From Aquimarina spongiae (lineage in GTDB: Bacteria > Bacteroidota > Bacteroidia > Flavobacteriales > Flavobacteriaceae): a stretch of DNA of 64,000 nt. Each line of letters starts with the position of its first letter. Within the stretch, counting starts at the first letter, position 1. The DNA lies in assembly GCF_900141785.1 (NCBI RefSeq), contig NZ_FQYP01000002.1:372001-436000 (forward strand). The letters run 5' to 3'. Position numbers and translations under genes: made by a program. Positions 17,019 to 26,438 of the stretch are shown here, piece after piece. The notes beneath the pieces were generated by a model that did no database searches, was not told the origin of the DNA, and saw only the letters and a program-made list of their open reading frames with translations.

Positions 17019-17438
17019 TTAGAATTGCTCTCTTCCAGAAAAGTGGAAAGCACCCTCGATAGCAGCATTTTCATCACTATCACTTCCGTGCACAGCGTTT
17101 TCGCTAATCGATGTCGCATATTTTTTACGAATAGTTCCTTCTGCAGCTTCTTCAGGATTAGTAGCCCCAATTAAAGTTCTAAAATCCTCTACAGCATTTT
17201 CCTTTTCTAAAATAGCTGCTACAATAGGACCACTTGTCATATACTCTACTAACTCTCCATAGAAAGGACGCTCTTTATGCACCGCATAAAATTCTTTAGC
17301 ATCATTGGTAGTAAGCTGAGTCAATTTCATAGCCACAATTCTAAATCCTGATGCCGTAATTTGTTCAAGGATCGCTCCGATATATCCTTTTCTTACCGCA
17401 TCCGGTTTTAGCATTGTAAAAGTTCTGTTTGTTGCCAT
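17019..17438 (-). CDS. ndk: Nucleoside diphosphate kinase
   Basis: A 139-residue kinase that equalises NTP and dNTP pools by a phosphohistidine mechanism. The active site motif NAVHGSDS is present with His117, and the N-terminus [13 protein letters not shown] is typical. I chose the ATG at 17438 ([10 protein letters not shown]); an in-frame upstream ATG at 17459 would add seven residues (MTIKKYT) not expected in the family. A good promoter (TTG-N19-TACTTTTG) lies 85-114 nt upstream. Confidence 0.97.
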   Translation of the reverse strand: MATNRTFTMLKPDAVRKGYIGAILEQITASGFRIVAMKLTQLTTNDAKEFYAVHKERPFYGELVEYMTSGPIVAAILEKENAVEDFRTLIGATNPEEAAEGTIRKKYATSISENAVHGSDSDENAAIEGAFHFSGREQF

Positions 17439-17522
17439 TGTATATTTTTTTATTGTCAACTTCTGAAAGTAGAAGCAGGTTTACATTAATTAACGGAAAA
17501 ATCCGGTTTTTAAATTTTTGTG

Positions 17523-17552
17523 CAAAAGTAGCTATAAAAGCTTCAAAAACAA
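17523..17552 (-). promoter_or_regulatory. Housekeeping-type promoter of ndk
   Basis: Minus strand: TTG (17552-17550), 19 nt, then TACTTTTG (17530-17523), matching the Bacteroidota consensus. Confidence 0.7.
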
Positions 17553-17598
17553 GAATTATTATAAGAAAGTATCGTTCTTAGATCTCAACATTCAAAAT

Positions 17599-18630
17599 CT
17601 AATCTTTGGGATATTGTTTTTTATATTCCTGTAAAACGATATTATTATCCCCTACCATTTGCATAGTAACAGTATAGGCATCCAAATCAAATTTTAACAC
17701 TCCGTAGCTAGTTGAAGAAATGACTCTTCCTACCCGATATTGATTAGGTTCTCCTGTATAACCGGAATACGAATGCGTAAGCCCACTAGAAGTAAAATCA
17801 ATCAATGGATATTTTAATCCTTCGATATTGGCCATAGAAAACTCTGAAATATGACGATCTCCACTCAAAATAATAGCATTTCTTACTCCTTTTTTAACTA
17901 GTAAATCCTTAAGTTTTTTTACTTCGTGAGGAAAGTTTCCCCAAGTTTCAAATCCATGCTCCCATGACAAAAACTGAATACTACTTACAATGACCAAAAA
18001 ATCAGAAAAGTTATTCTCGAGTTCTTGTTCCAGCCATTGCCATTGTTTTTCTCCCAAAACTGTTCCTTCACCATTATCATAGGGCATATAACGTCTTTCT
18101 TCCGAAAAGTCTCTTTGTAAAGGAGATCTGAAATAACGTGTATCCAAAGTAATTACCTTTATACTTCCTTTTTCTATTTCAATTACTTCTGAAGTGTAAA
18201 CCCCTTCTTGTGATCTTCTTGGATCATTTTTGGGCACACCAAAGAAATCTAAAAACAACTGTTGACTCTCTTTCTTTTTCTCCCATTCTACTCCGGCGTC
18301 ATTTTTACCAAAATCATGATCATCCCAAGTTCCCATAATGGGTACTGATTTTTTTAATTTTTGATACCCTTTGTTTGAGTTCTGTATAGCATAATCGTTT
18401 TTGATTTTGTTCATATCATCAGAATCCGCATACACGATATCACCTCCCCAAATGAATACATTAGGATTTTGCTGTAGAATTCCTTCCCAAAAGGGTTGTG
18501 GATTATTCTGTTTGTTACAACTACCAAATGCAATCACAAAATCAGCTTGACTATCCAACTCCTTATGCTGCCCAATACCAAATTGGATTGTTATTGCGAA
18601 CAAAAAGATCGTTAAACCCAGTTTTTTCAT
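17599..18630 (-). CDS. PhoD-like alkaline phosphatase / metallophosphoesterase, secreted
   Basis: A 343-residue protein with a signal peptide (about 1-20). Metal-binding motifs of the PhoD group are visible in order: FAFGSCNKQ near 30, WGGDIVYAD near 60, GTWDDHDFGKNDAG near 99-112 and LSGDRHISEFS near 255-265. It is expected to release phosphate from phosphodiesters or monoesters outside the cytoplasm. The gene stands alone, divergent from nrnA and 160 nt upstream of ndk. No Pho-box could be identified. Confidence 0.9.
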   Translation of the reverse strand: MKKLGLTIFLFAITIQFGIGQHKELDSQADFVIAFGSCNKQNNPQPFWEGILQQNPNVFIWGGDIVYADSDDMNKIKNDYAIQNSNKGYQKLKKSVPIMGTWDDHDFGKNDAGVEWEKKKESQQLFLDFFGVPKNDPRRSQEGVYTSEVIEIEKGSIKVITLDTRYFRSPLQRDFSEERRYMPYDNGEGTVLGEKQWQWLEQELENNFSDFLVIVSSIQFLSWEHGFETWGNFPHEVKKLKDLLVKKGVRNAIILSGDRHISEFSMANIEGLKYPLIDFTSSGLTHSYSGYTGEPNQYRVGRVISSTSYGVLKFDLDAYTVTMQMVGDNNIVLQEYKKQYPKD

Positions 18631-18708
18631 TACTTCACTTTAAGAATTCCTACAAAATTAATTGATCTAATATTACCAAAATATTATTTATCGTATATTC
18701 GCTGATCT

Positions 18709-19716
18709 ATGAATATTCAAGAAATAAAACAGCTTTTAAGCACCCCAAAAAACATAGTAATCACCGCACACAAAAACCCTGACGGTGATGCAATAGGTTC
18801 TTCATTGGGTTTACATCATTACCTCTCCTCTTTGGGTCATAATAGCACCGTAATTATGCCCAACGAATACCCAGATTTTTTGAAGTGGGTTCCTGGAGAA
18901 GAAAACATCATAAAATATAATTGCGATACCGATGCTGCACAAACAAAGATAAGAGAAGCTGAAATGATTTTTACTCTGGATTATAATCATTTATCCAGAA
19001 GTGGAGAAATGCAAGAGAGTTTATCCTCTGCTGAAGCTATATTTGTAATGATCGATCATCACCAACAACCAGATGACTATGCACAATTTGTATATAGTGA
19101 TGTTACGATGAGTTCTACATGCCAGATGGTGTATCATTTCATTCAAAAATTGGATGATCTAGATAAAATTACTCCAGAACTAGCCACTTGTATTTATGTG
19201 GGTATTATGACTGATACCGGATCTTTCCGATTCCGATCTACGACAAGTGTTACACACAAAGTTGTTGCCGATTTGATAGATCGGGGTGCAAACAATACCG
19301 CTATACACGAAAACATTTACGATACGAATACCTTGTCAAGATTGCAGTTAAAAGGTGTAGCGCTTAAAAATCTTAAGGTGTTATCCGAATACAATACCGC
19401 TTATATTTCACTTTCGCAAGCAGAGTTGGATCAACATAATTTCAAAAAAGGAGATACCGAAGGGTTCGTTAACATAGGCTTATCTATCGAAGGGGTTAAA
19501 TTTGCGGCTATTTTTATAGAGAATAAAACCGAAGGGATTATCAAAATTTCTTTGCGTTCAAAAGGAGATTTTTCGGTCAACGAATTCTCTAGAGATCATT
19601 TTGAAGGTGGTGGGCACCACAACGCCGCAGGAGGAAAAAGTAATCTTTCTTTATCAGAAACTGTTGAGAAATTTATTAGTATCTTACCATCATATAAAAA
19701 CCTCCTGAATCCATGA
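18709..19716 (+). CDS. nrnA: DHH/DHHA1 phosphoesterase, NrnA-type oligoribonuclease / pAp phosphatase
   Basis: A 335-residue cytoplasmic protein. The DHH domain has HKNPDGDAIGSSLG (21-34), LDYNH (90-94) and IDHHQQPDD (115-123), which bind Mn2+. The C-terminal DHHA1 domain has the substrate loop GGGHHNAAGG near 302-311. This family degrades nanoRNAs and 3'-phosphoadenosine 5'-phosphate in bacteria without Orn. Its TGA overlaps the gldI start (ATGA), so translation is likely coupled. The same gene pair occurs in other gliding Flavobacteriia. Confidence 0.92.
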   Translation: MNIQEIKQLLSTPKNIVITAHKNPDGDAIGSSLGLHHYLSSLGHNSTVIMPNEYPDFLKWVPGEENIIKYNCDTDAAQTKIREAEMIFTLDYNHLSRSGEMQESLSSAEAIFVMIDHHQQPDDYAQFVYSDVTMSSTCQMVYHFIQKLDDLDKITPELATCIYVGIMTDTGSFRFRSTTSVTHKVVADLIDRGANNTAIHENIYDTNTLSRLQLKGVALKNLKVLSEYNTAYISLSQAELDQHNFKKGDTEGFVNIGLSIEGVKFAAIFIENKTEGIIKISLRSKGDFSVNEFSRDHFEGGGHHNAAGGKSNLSLSETVEKFISILPSYKNLLNP

Positions 19717-20264
19717 AATTAGTACTATATATCTTTGGCTTTTTGATAGTATTTTCCTCTTGTAAAACTCAGGAAGCTCGTAGGCCCGTGAGTGTAAAAT
19801 CAGGTTCATTTATTTCTGAATCGATAACAAGAAACAAGCAACTTGCTGCAAAAGAAGAAGGTCTTATCAAAAAAATTATGGATAACGACACGCTGAATGA
19901 ATATATCACTTCTGAAGGTGGCTTTTGGTATTACTACAACAAAAAAGATACAATATCCCAAAAAACTCCAAAATTTGGAGATATTGTAAATTTCAATTAT
20001 GACATCAAAGACTTAAACGGAAACCTCATTTATTCGAAGACCGAACTAGACACAGTAACTTATTACATTGATAAAGAAGAACTTTTCCTTGGATTGCGGG
20101 AAGGATTGAAATTGATGAAGGAAGGAGAAGTAGTTACTTTTTTATTCCCTTCGTATCAAGCGTATGGATATTATGGAGACAATCATAAGATTGGGACAAA
20201 TATTCCGTTAATGAGTGAGGTAACTTTACATAAAATCACGAAAGAATCAACAACAGAAAATTAA
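19713..20264 (+). CDS. gldI: Gliding motility-associated FKBP-type peptidyl-prolyl isomerase lipoprotein GldI
   Basis: A 183-residue lipoprotein (lipobox with Cys17) bearing one FKBP domain (about 85-175, with FGDIVNFNYDIKDLNGNLIYS and LREGLKLMKEGEVVTFLFPS). GldI is required for gliding and T9SS function in Flavobacterium johnsoniae. The size, lipoprotein nature and position after the DHH phosphoesterase gene all fit. It overlaps nrnA by 4 nt and is followed 12 nt later by another isomerase gene. Confidence 0.88.
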   Translation: MKLVLYIFGFLIVFSSCKTQEARRPVSVKSGSFISESITRNKQLAAKEEGLIKKIMDNDTLNEYITSEGGFWYYYNKKDTISQKTPKFGDIVNFNYDIKDLNGNLIYSKTELDTVTYYIDKEELFLGLREGLKLMKEGEVVTFLFPSYQAYGYYGDNHKIGTNIPLMSEVTLHKITKESTTEN

Positions 20265-20276
20265 TTAAACCTAAAA

Positions 20277-21422
20277 ATGAAAAAATTAAATCTCTTATTC
20301 TTAGCTATTATTGCTATTACTGTAGTGGGCTGCAAAGAAAAATATCCTGAATTACCTGAAGGAGTCTATGCCGAAATCGTTACCAACCAAGGTACTGCCG
20401 TTGCTAAATTATATTATGATGCAACCCCGCTAACTGTAGCAAATTTTGTTTCTCTAGCTGAAGGGACCAATACTATGGTAGATAGTTCTTATCTAGGAAA
20501 ACAATTCTATAATGGTGTAGTTTTTCACCGTGTCATCAAAGACTTTATGATTCAGGGAGGAGATCCTCTAGGTACAGGATCTGGAGATCCAGGTTATAAA
20601 TTCCCAGATGAAATCGTAGATTCTCTTACTCACAAATCAAAAGGAATTTTATCGATGGCCAACTCTGGACCAAACACCAATGGAAGTCAGTTTTTTATTA
20701 CCCTAAAGGATACGCCTTGGTTAAACGGTAGACATACTGTGTTTGGTGAAGTAGTTGTGGGGCAAGATGTAATCGATAGCATTGGAGTAGCAGAAACCGG
20801 ACAAAGAGATAAGCCAAAAAGTGAAATTAAAATGCTAGAGGTGAATATTCTTAGAAAAGGAAAAGAAGCTAAAAATTTCAAAGCGGCAGATATTTTCACA
20901 GACAAGCTACAACAAATCAAGGAAGAGGAAGAGGAAAAAGAGCGAAAAGCTGAGGCAAAAGCAAAAGAAATTGCTGCTAACTTTGAAGCTTTAAAGGCAA
21001 AAGCAACCAAATTAGAAAGTGGCTTAGAAATTTTATTTGTTCACAAAGAAGAAAATGGTCAAAAACCAAAACCTACTGATATCGTAAATATCAACTACGC
21101 TGGATACTTTACAGATGGTAAGGCATTTGACACCAATATTCGTGAAAAAGCTGAAGAATTAGGGATATTCAATGAAAGAAGAGCGGCAGACCCTAGAGGA
21201 TATGCGCCGATTCCTATGCCGTATTCTCCAGATGCACAAATGATTCCTGGATTTAAAGAAGGAGCTCAACAAATGAATATTGGAGATAAAGCCATTTTAT
21301 TCATCCCATCTCATTTAGGATATGGTGAAAGAGGTGCTCGTGCAATTCCACCTAACTCTGATTTAGTCTTCGAACTTGAGTTAGTAGGTATTAGAGACAA
21401 AGCTCCTGGAGCAGCACAATAA
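20277..21422 (+). CDS. Dual-domain peptidyl-prolyl isomerase lipoprotein: cyclophilin-FKBP fusion
   Basis: A 381-residue lipoprotein (lipobox with Cys19). Residues 28-190 are a cyclophilin domain with FHRVIKDFMIQGGD, GSGDPGYKFPDE and SMANSGPNTNGSQFF. A charged Lys/Glu helix (about 205-240) links it to an FKBP domain (about 245-375) with VNINYAGYFTDGKAFDT and a GYGERGARAIPPNSDLVFELELV end. Two unrelated isomerase folds in one envelope protein suggest a broad folding factor. It shares an operon with nrnA and gldI and ends at a strong terminator. Confidence 0.92.
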   Translation: MKKLNLLFLAIIAITVVGCKEKYPELPEGVYAEIVTNQGTAVAKLYYDATPLTVANFVSLAEGTNTMVDSSYLGKQFYNGVVFHRVIKDFMIQGGDPLGTGSGDPGYKFPDEIVDSLTHKSKGILSMANSGPNTNGSQFFITLKDTPWLNGRHTVFGEVVVGQDVIDSIGVAETGQRDKPKSEIKMLEVNILRKGKEAKNFKAADIFTDKLQQIKEEEEEKERKAEAKAKEIAANFEALKAKATKLESGLEILFVHKEENGQKPKPTDIVNINYAGYFTDGKAFDTNIREKAEELGIFNERRAADPRGYAPIPMPYSPDAQMIPGFKEGAQQMNIGDKAILFIPSHLGYGERGARAIPPNSDLVFELELVGIRDKAPGAAQ

Positions 21423-21442
21423 ACACTAAAAAAGTTATATAA

Positions 21443-21477
21443 AAAACATCCCGATCGATTGATCGGGATGTTTTTTA
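21443..21477. terminator. Bidirectional intrinsic terminator
   Basis: ACATCCCGATC and GATCGGGATGT form an 11-bp stem with A6 and T6 flanks, between the convergent isomerase and pepD genes. Confidence 0.92.
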
Positions 21478-21481
21478 TGCT

Positions 21482-22942
21482 TTAGTTTTTAGGAATATTA
21501 CTTAGAATCTCCTTTACAAACTTCCAATATTTTTGTACCGAAGATATACTCGCTCTCTCATCTGGAGAATGTGCTCCCAAAATGGTAGGACCAAAAGAAA
21601 TCATATCCAAATTAGGATAATTCTGTCCCAATATCCCACATTCTAAACCGGCATGACAGGCAGCAACATGAGCCTTTTCTCCATTTATATCTTGATACAA
21701 TTGATCAAGAACTTTTAAAATTGGCGAATCCATATTTGGCGCCCAACCTGGATAATCTCCACTTGTGGTTACCTCGCACCCTATCAATTCAAAAGTTGCT
21801 CTTAATTTGTTCACCAAATCAATTTTTGAAGACTCTACACTACTCCTGGTTAAGCATTCGATAACCACCTTTCCATTTCCTATAGAGACCTTAGCAATGT
21901 TATTTGAAGTCTCTACCAAGTCATTGATAGAAGCACTCATAGTATAAATCCCATTATGCGCAGCATATAATGCTTTCAATACTCCTTCTTGTACTCCCAA
22001 TTCCATTACACTTTTAGGAAGGTCTGTTTTTTTAATCTCAATCCTTAAATTTGGTTCTGATATGGCTAGTTCATTTTGAATCGTTTGAATTAATTGCCCG
22101 GTTTCAAAAACAAAAGCTTCTTCCTGTATCCCATCGACCACAATCGTTGCAAAACTTTCTCTAGGAATCGCATTTCGCAAGCTTCCTCCTTTTATGGCAC
22201 TCACCTGCAAACCGAAATTTTCAAAACCTTCAAATAATAGTCTATTCATAATTTTATTGGCATTACCCAATCCCTTATGAATATCCATCCCAGAATGTCC
22301 ACCATTAAGTCCTGTAACGGCAATGGTATATCCTACTTTACCTTCAGCAACATCTTCTTCCTGGTAGGTTCTTTGGGCAGTAACATCAATTCCTCCTGCA
22401 CACCCTACTCCTATTTCATCATCTTCTTCGGTATCCAAATTCAACAAAATATCACCTTTTAACCATCCACCTTCTAATCCCATAGCACCAGTCATTCCTG
22501 TTTCTTCATCAATGGTAAACAATGCCTCTATAGCTGGGTGTTCAATATCTTTGGATTCAAGAATCGCCATAATCGTAGCTACTCCCAATCCATTGTCTGC
22601 ACCCAAGGTAGTACCTTTTGCACGTACCCAATCTCCATCTACATACATTTCAATTCCTTGTTGATCAAAATCAAAGTCTGTATCTGCATTTTTTTGGTGT
22701 ACCATATCCAGATGCGACTGCATCACCACAGTTTTTCGATCTTCCAGACCGGGTGTTGCCGGTTTTTTGATAAGTACATTTCCAACTTTATCGACTTCGG
22801 TGACCAAACCAAGAGATTCTCCAAACGCTGTCATAAAGGCGATAACACGTTCTTCTTTTTTTGAGGGTCTGGGAACCGCATTAAGATCTGCAAATTTATC
22901 CCAAAGTACTTTAGGTTCTAAGTTTCTTATTTCTGAATTCAT
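21482..22942 (-). CDS. pepD: Aminoacyl-histidine dipeptidase (M20 family, PepD)
   Basis: A 486-residue cytosolic zinc dipeptidase acting on Xaa-His and related dipeptides. Metal and catalytic motifs are visible: QSHLDMVHQ with His77/Asp79, GADNGLGVA, DEETGMTGAMG and, near the C-terminus, CHAGLECGIL. I start at the ATG at 22942 (MNSEIRNLEPKVLW) rather than an upstream one at 22963. It is a single gene ending 5 nt from the shared terminator. Confidence 0.93.
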   Translation of the reverse strand: MNSEIRNLEPKVLWDKFADLNAVPRPSKKEERVIAFMTAFGESLGLVTEVDKVGNVLIKKPATPGLEDRKTVVMQSHLDMVHQKNADTDFDFDQQGIEMYVDGDWVRAKGTTLGADNGLGVATIMAILESKDIEHPAIEALFTIDEETGMTGAMGLEGGWLKGDILLNLDTEEDDEIGVGCAGGIDVTAQRTYQEEDVAEGKVGYTIAVTGLNGGHSGMDIHKGLGNANKIMNRLLFEGFENFGLQVSAIKGGSLRNAIPRESFATIVVDGIQEEAFVFETGQLIQTIQNELAISEPNLRIEIKKTDLPKSVMELGVQEGVLKALYAAHNGIYTMSASINDLVETSNNIAKVSIGNGKVVIECLTRSSVESSKIDLVNKLRATFELIGCEVTTSGDYPGWAPNMDSPILKVLDQLYQDINGEKAHVAACHAGLECGILGQNYPNLDMISFGPTILGAHSPDERASISSVQKYWKFVKEILSNIPKN

Positions 22943-23042
22943 GAGTATTTTGTCTTTTCGCAAATGTACTATATTAAGATAATCTTAAACATAATGATAT
23001 ATTAAATGTTGTAGATTTATCGTTCTATTATATATTTATCGA

Positions 23043-24113
23043 ATGCAATCCAAAACCAAACTTTATCTTACTTTATTCTTACCTATTCAGATACTAGTGA
23101 TTAAAGTAATTTCTTTTTTCCCTGAGCTTATAGAAAATGTATACAGTAATGGAGTTTTTGTATATACCTCTAAAGCCTTGAGATATGTCTTTGGTTGGAT
23201 TCCTTTTTCTTTTGGGGATGTATTATATGCTGTACTCATCGTATTATTAATTCGTTTTTTAATCCGAAAAGTATTCACAAAAAAGATACTTTGGAAAGAA
23301 GTGCTCTTAGATATTGGAGCGACTTTGTCCATCGTATATGCTTGTTTCCACTTATTATGGGGAATGAACTACTACAGGTTACCACTTCATGAAATTATAG
23401 ATATTGAAGATCAGTACACAGAGCAAGAACTAATTTCGGTGACTGAAAATCTAATAACACATGCTAATCGATTACATACCAAATTAGAACCCAACGACTC
23501 TTTGTCTATTGCAATGCCGTATACCAAGGATGAGATTTTTCAAAAAACCGTACCTGCGTATCAACAATTGCAAACCTTGTTACCACAGTTGAATGTATAT
23601 AACCCAAAAAGTATTAAAACTTCTTTGTTGAGTATTCCACTCACCTATATGGGGTTTAGTGGGTATCTCAATCCAATTACCAACGAGGCACAGGTGAATG
23701 GACTTATCTTAAACTACAAAGCACCTACTACCAGTTGCCATGAAGAAGCACATCAAATTGGTTTTGCCAAAGAAAACGAAGCTAATTTTCTGGCTGCTTT
23801 GACCACAATAAACTACGATGATGATTATTTTAAATACAGCGGAACTACGTTTGCCCTAAAATTCTGCATCAATGATCTTTATTTGCGAAATGAGGAAAAA
23901 GCCATTTGCCTCATAGAGGAACTACGTCCGGGAATCAGAAAAAACTATCGAGAGGTAAACGAGTTCTGGGAATCTTATGAAAATCCTCTAGAGCCTATTT
24001 TCAAAAGTACATATGATAGTTACCTGAAAGTCAACAATCAGCCAGACGGTATAGAAACTTATAGTTATGTGGTCGCCTTATTGGTGAATTACTACAAAAA
24101 GCATTCGATATAA
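23043..24113 (+). CDS. DUF3810 family membrane protein with HEEAH metallopeptidase-like motif
   Basis: A 356-residue protein. Three hydrophobic segments lie in the first 110 residues (about 8-26, 58-76, 90-108) and a large hydrophilic domain follows. The motif SCHEEAHQIGF (231-241) is an HEXXH zinc-peptidase signature with a nearby Glu in KENEANFL as possible third ligand. It matches the DUF3810 family, whose function is unknown. I infer a membrane-bound metallopeptidase. It is divergent from pepD, with 100 nt of AT-rich sequence between them. Confidence 0.82.
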   Translation: MQSKTKLYLTLFLPIQILVIKVISFFPELIENVYSNGVFVYTSKALRYVFGWIPFSFGDVLYAVLIVLLIRFLIRKVFTKKILWKEVLLDIGATLSIVYACFHLLWGMNYYRLPLHEIIDIEDQYTEQELISVTENLITHANRLHTKLEPNDSLSIAMPYTKDEIFQKTVPAYQQLQTLLPQLNVYNPKSIKTSLLSIPLTYMGFSGYLNPITNEAQVNGLILNYKAPTTSCHEEAHQIGFAKENEANFLAALTTINYDDDYFKYSGTTFALKFCINDLYLRNEEKAICLIEELRPGIRKNYREVNEFWESYENPLEPIFKSTYDSYLKVNNQPDGIETYSYVVALLVNYYKKHSI

Positions 24114-24140
24114 TCCAATCTACACCTCCTCTATCCCGGT

Positions 24141-25265
24141 TTATCCTTTTTTAAACTCTTTCATATCCTCTAATGCACTTACCAACATGTTGACATGATT
24201 AAGGGTGCAACTCTCTCCCATAATTCCTACTCGCCAAATCTTACCTGCAAAGGCACCAAGTCCTCCTCCTACTTCAATATTGTACTCATTCAACAATTTT
24301 GATCGTATTAATCCCTCATCATTCCCCTCTGGCAAGAAAACAGAGTTCAGGTTTGGTAACCGATATGGTTCTTCTACCAGGTATTTAAATCCAAGTGCTT
24401 CTAACTTGCTTTTCAATACCTGATGTACCTCCTGATGTCGTTTCCAACGATTTTCCAATCCTTCTTCCAGAACAATTCTAAGCGACTCTCTAAGCGCATA
24501 CACCGAGGATACCGGAGCCGTATGGTGATAGGCCCGCTTGGCTCCTCCCCAATAGTTTTTTACCAAACTCAAATCCAAAAACCAACTTTGCACCTTAGTT
24601 TTTCTATTTTCTAACGCTTTGACCGCTCTATCCGAAAAACTTACCGGAGATAAACCCGGAGGAGCACTAAGGCATTTTTGTGTACCCGTATAAATAGCAT
24701 CTACACCCCATTCATCTACTTTAAGCTCTACTCCACAATAAGAGGTTACTGCATCTACCATCAACAAACCTCCTGCATTATGCACAAGATCACTTATTTC
24801 TTTAAGAGGTTGTAGTGCTCCTGTAGAAGTTTCGGCATGTACTAAAGCCAACAATTTTGGTTTAGGACATTTTTCCAAAGCCTTCTTTACATCTTCTGGG
24901 GTTACCACAGTACCCCATTCTTTTTCTATTTTGTATACATTAGCTCCACAACGTTCTGCTATATCTGCCATTCTTCCACCAAAAACTCCATTGATACAAA
25001 TAATAGCATCATCCCCCGGTTCCAAAAGGTTAACCAGACAAGTTTCCATACCGGCACTTCCTGGAGCAGAGACCACAAAAGTGAGATGGTTCTTGGTGAT
25101 AAAGGTATCTTGCACCATGGTTTTCACCTCATCCATAATCGTTACAAATTCTGGATCCAAATGTCCTATCAAAGGTGTACTCATGGCCTTTAATACTCTT
25201 GGGTGAGCGTCTGATGGCCCTGGTCCCATTAAAATTCTTGTACTGGTATTTAACTCGTTATACAT
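24141..25265 (-). CDS. Class V aminotransferase (alanine-glyoxylate / serine-glyoxylate type)
   Basis: A 374-residue PLP enzyme of fold type I. The PLP lysine is Lys197 in YTGTQKCLSAPPG, the ring-stacking Asp is Asp171 in LMVDAVTS, and the N-terminal GPGPSDAHPRVL is the family's substrate loop. It should transfer an amino group from alanine or serine to glyoxylate. The tail-to-tail position with DUF3810 (27 nt) gives no pathway context. Substrate choice cannot be decided from sequence. Confidence 0.9.
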   Translation of the reverse strand: MYNELNTSTRILMGPGPSDAHPRVLKAMSTPLIGHLDPEFVTIMDEVKTMVQDTFITKNHLTFVVSAPGSAGMETCLVNLLEPGDDAIICINGVFGGRMADIAERCGANVYKIEKEWGTVVTPEDVKKALEKCPKPKLLALVHAETSTGALQPLKEISDLVHNAGGLLMVDAVTSYCGVELKVDEWGVDAIYTGTQKCLSAPPGLSPVSFSDRAVKALENRKTKVQSWFLDLSLVKNYWGGAKRAYHHTAPVSSVYALRESLRIVLEEGLENRWKRHQEVHQVLKSKLEALGFKYLVEEPYRLPNLNSVFLPEGNDEGLIRSKLLNEYNIEVGGGLGAFAGKIWRVGIMGESCTLNHVNMLVSALEDMKEFKKG

Positions 25266-25498
25266 AAAGAAAGCGTTTTTAAGCTACTATATCGTTTTCG
25301 TAAATCAAATAAATAAAAAGCATAAAATTAGCTAATTCTTTGCGTTTGCTTTTGAGCGCAAAAGAGGATTTTACTTCAAAACCTTTATGAAAATGACAAA
25401 TACATAATTCTGATAATCAAAAAGGCTTCTGAAATGAAATATTCTCAAAATAGGAAGGCTATTTTTATCAAAAAAATTATGCCCGATGCTGAAAAAAG

Positions 25499-25530
25499 AA
25501 ATGCCTATTGCGCATTGCAATAGGCATTTT
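25499..25530 (-). terminator. Intrinsic terminator after the DUF6503-like gene
   Basis: AAATGCCTATTGC pairs with GCAATAGGCATTT around a 5-nt loop, with a T-rich stretch after it on the minus strand. It follows the 25555-26364 gene by 25 nt. Confidence 0.85.
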
Positions 25531-25554
25531 ATCGTTATTCTTTACTCGTTCTGT

Positions 25555-26364
25555 CTAGAGAGATTCTTGTTTTTCTTCTTTTGGTTTTTGAAATAGGCTA
25601 GCTGCAGGTTTATCTTTACTAGCAAGCGCATTTACAAAGCTTCTTTCACTCTTTACATCCCCTACTACTCCATCTTTGTAATCTCTCCACTTCAAGGTTT
25701 TAGGAAGTACCAAACCATTAACATCATTCCAATCAGCATACTCGATCAAGCTTATTTTTTCGCTGGTTTCTTTACTAAAGAAAGTAACCGTATATCCTAA
25801 AAACTTCATTTGCTTAGAATTGGCATCATAGTACAAGAAATAATTATCCTTTGGAGAATCTCCTACGTCTTCTCCGTAAGAAATTTTATATCCGGGATAC
25901 GATACTCCATCTACCTGTAAATCTTCAACTTTTTCATAGAACACTCCTTCGTCACCCAAAACAAAAGGCATTGCATAAAAGTAGAACATCAGGTTATGAT
26001 AGAATCTTGGATTTCCTTTGAAATATGTTGAATCTTGTTCTAACCAAGCTTCTTTTCCGTCAAAACCTAAGGCGAATTTATTTGATTCGATTCGGGCATG
26101 ACGGGATTTAAGATCTGTAGTATGTTTTTCGTTTCCACCTTCTTTTTCCATTTCAAATACGAGAGTATTCATAGTATCAAAGGCTTTGATACCACCATGG
26201 GCGGCAAAAACAGCATTGATTTCTTCTGGAAAATTACCCGATCTATCTGGTGTAACTTCTTCTTTAGGAGTTTCTGATACTACTATTGTTTGGTCTGATT
26301 TCACCTCTTGTTTACAGGAAATCAGTACAAGCACTAATAGTAAAAGTGTTGATAGTTTTTTCAT
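25555..26364 (-). CDS. DUF6503-like lipoprotein, function unknown
   Basis: A 269-residue lipoprotein (lipobox LVLISC, Cys17). The mature domain begins EINAVFAAHGGIKAFDTMNTL and continues with a beta-rich chain (KNDNYFLYYDANSKQMKFLG region). This resembles the flavobacterial DUF6503 group, related in shape to LolA-type lipid-binding folds. The lipid-binding idea is inference. The gene is monocistronic with its own terminator. Confidence 0.75.
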   Translation of the reverse strand: MKKLSTLLLLVLVLISCKQEVKSDQTIVVSETPKEEVTPDRSGNFPEEINAVFAAHGGIKAFDTMNTLVFEMEKEGGNEKHTTDLKSRHARIESNKFALGFDGKEAWLEQDSTYFKGNPRFYHNLMFYFYAMPFVLGDEGVFYEKVEDLQVDGVSYPGYKISYGEDVGDSPKDNYFLYYDANSKQMKFLGYTVTFFSKETSEKISLIEYADWNDVNGLVLPKTLKWRDYKDGVVGDVKSERSFVNALASKDKPAASLFQKPKEEKQESL

Positions 26365-26438
26365 GTGTAAGATTGTTCTTTTAGTTTTAAGAGGGAATAG
26401 TCGAAAATAACGATCAACCTTACAAAAGGTAATGAATT

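Noticed and set aside
25434..25523. A 29-codon plus-strand mini-gene (MKYSQNRKAIF...)
   Set aside because: It runs into the terminator stem, has no homology and lies in an AT-rich gap.
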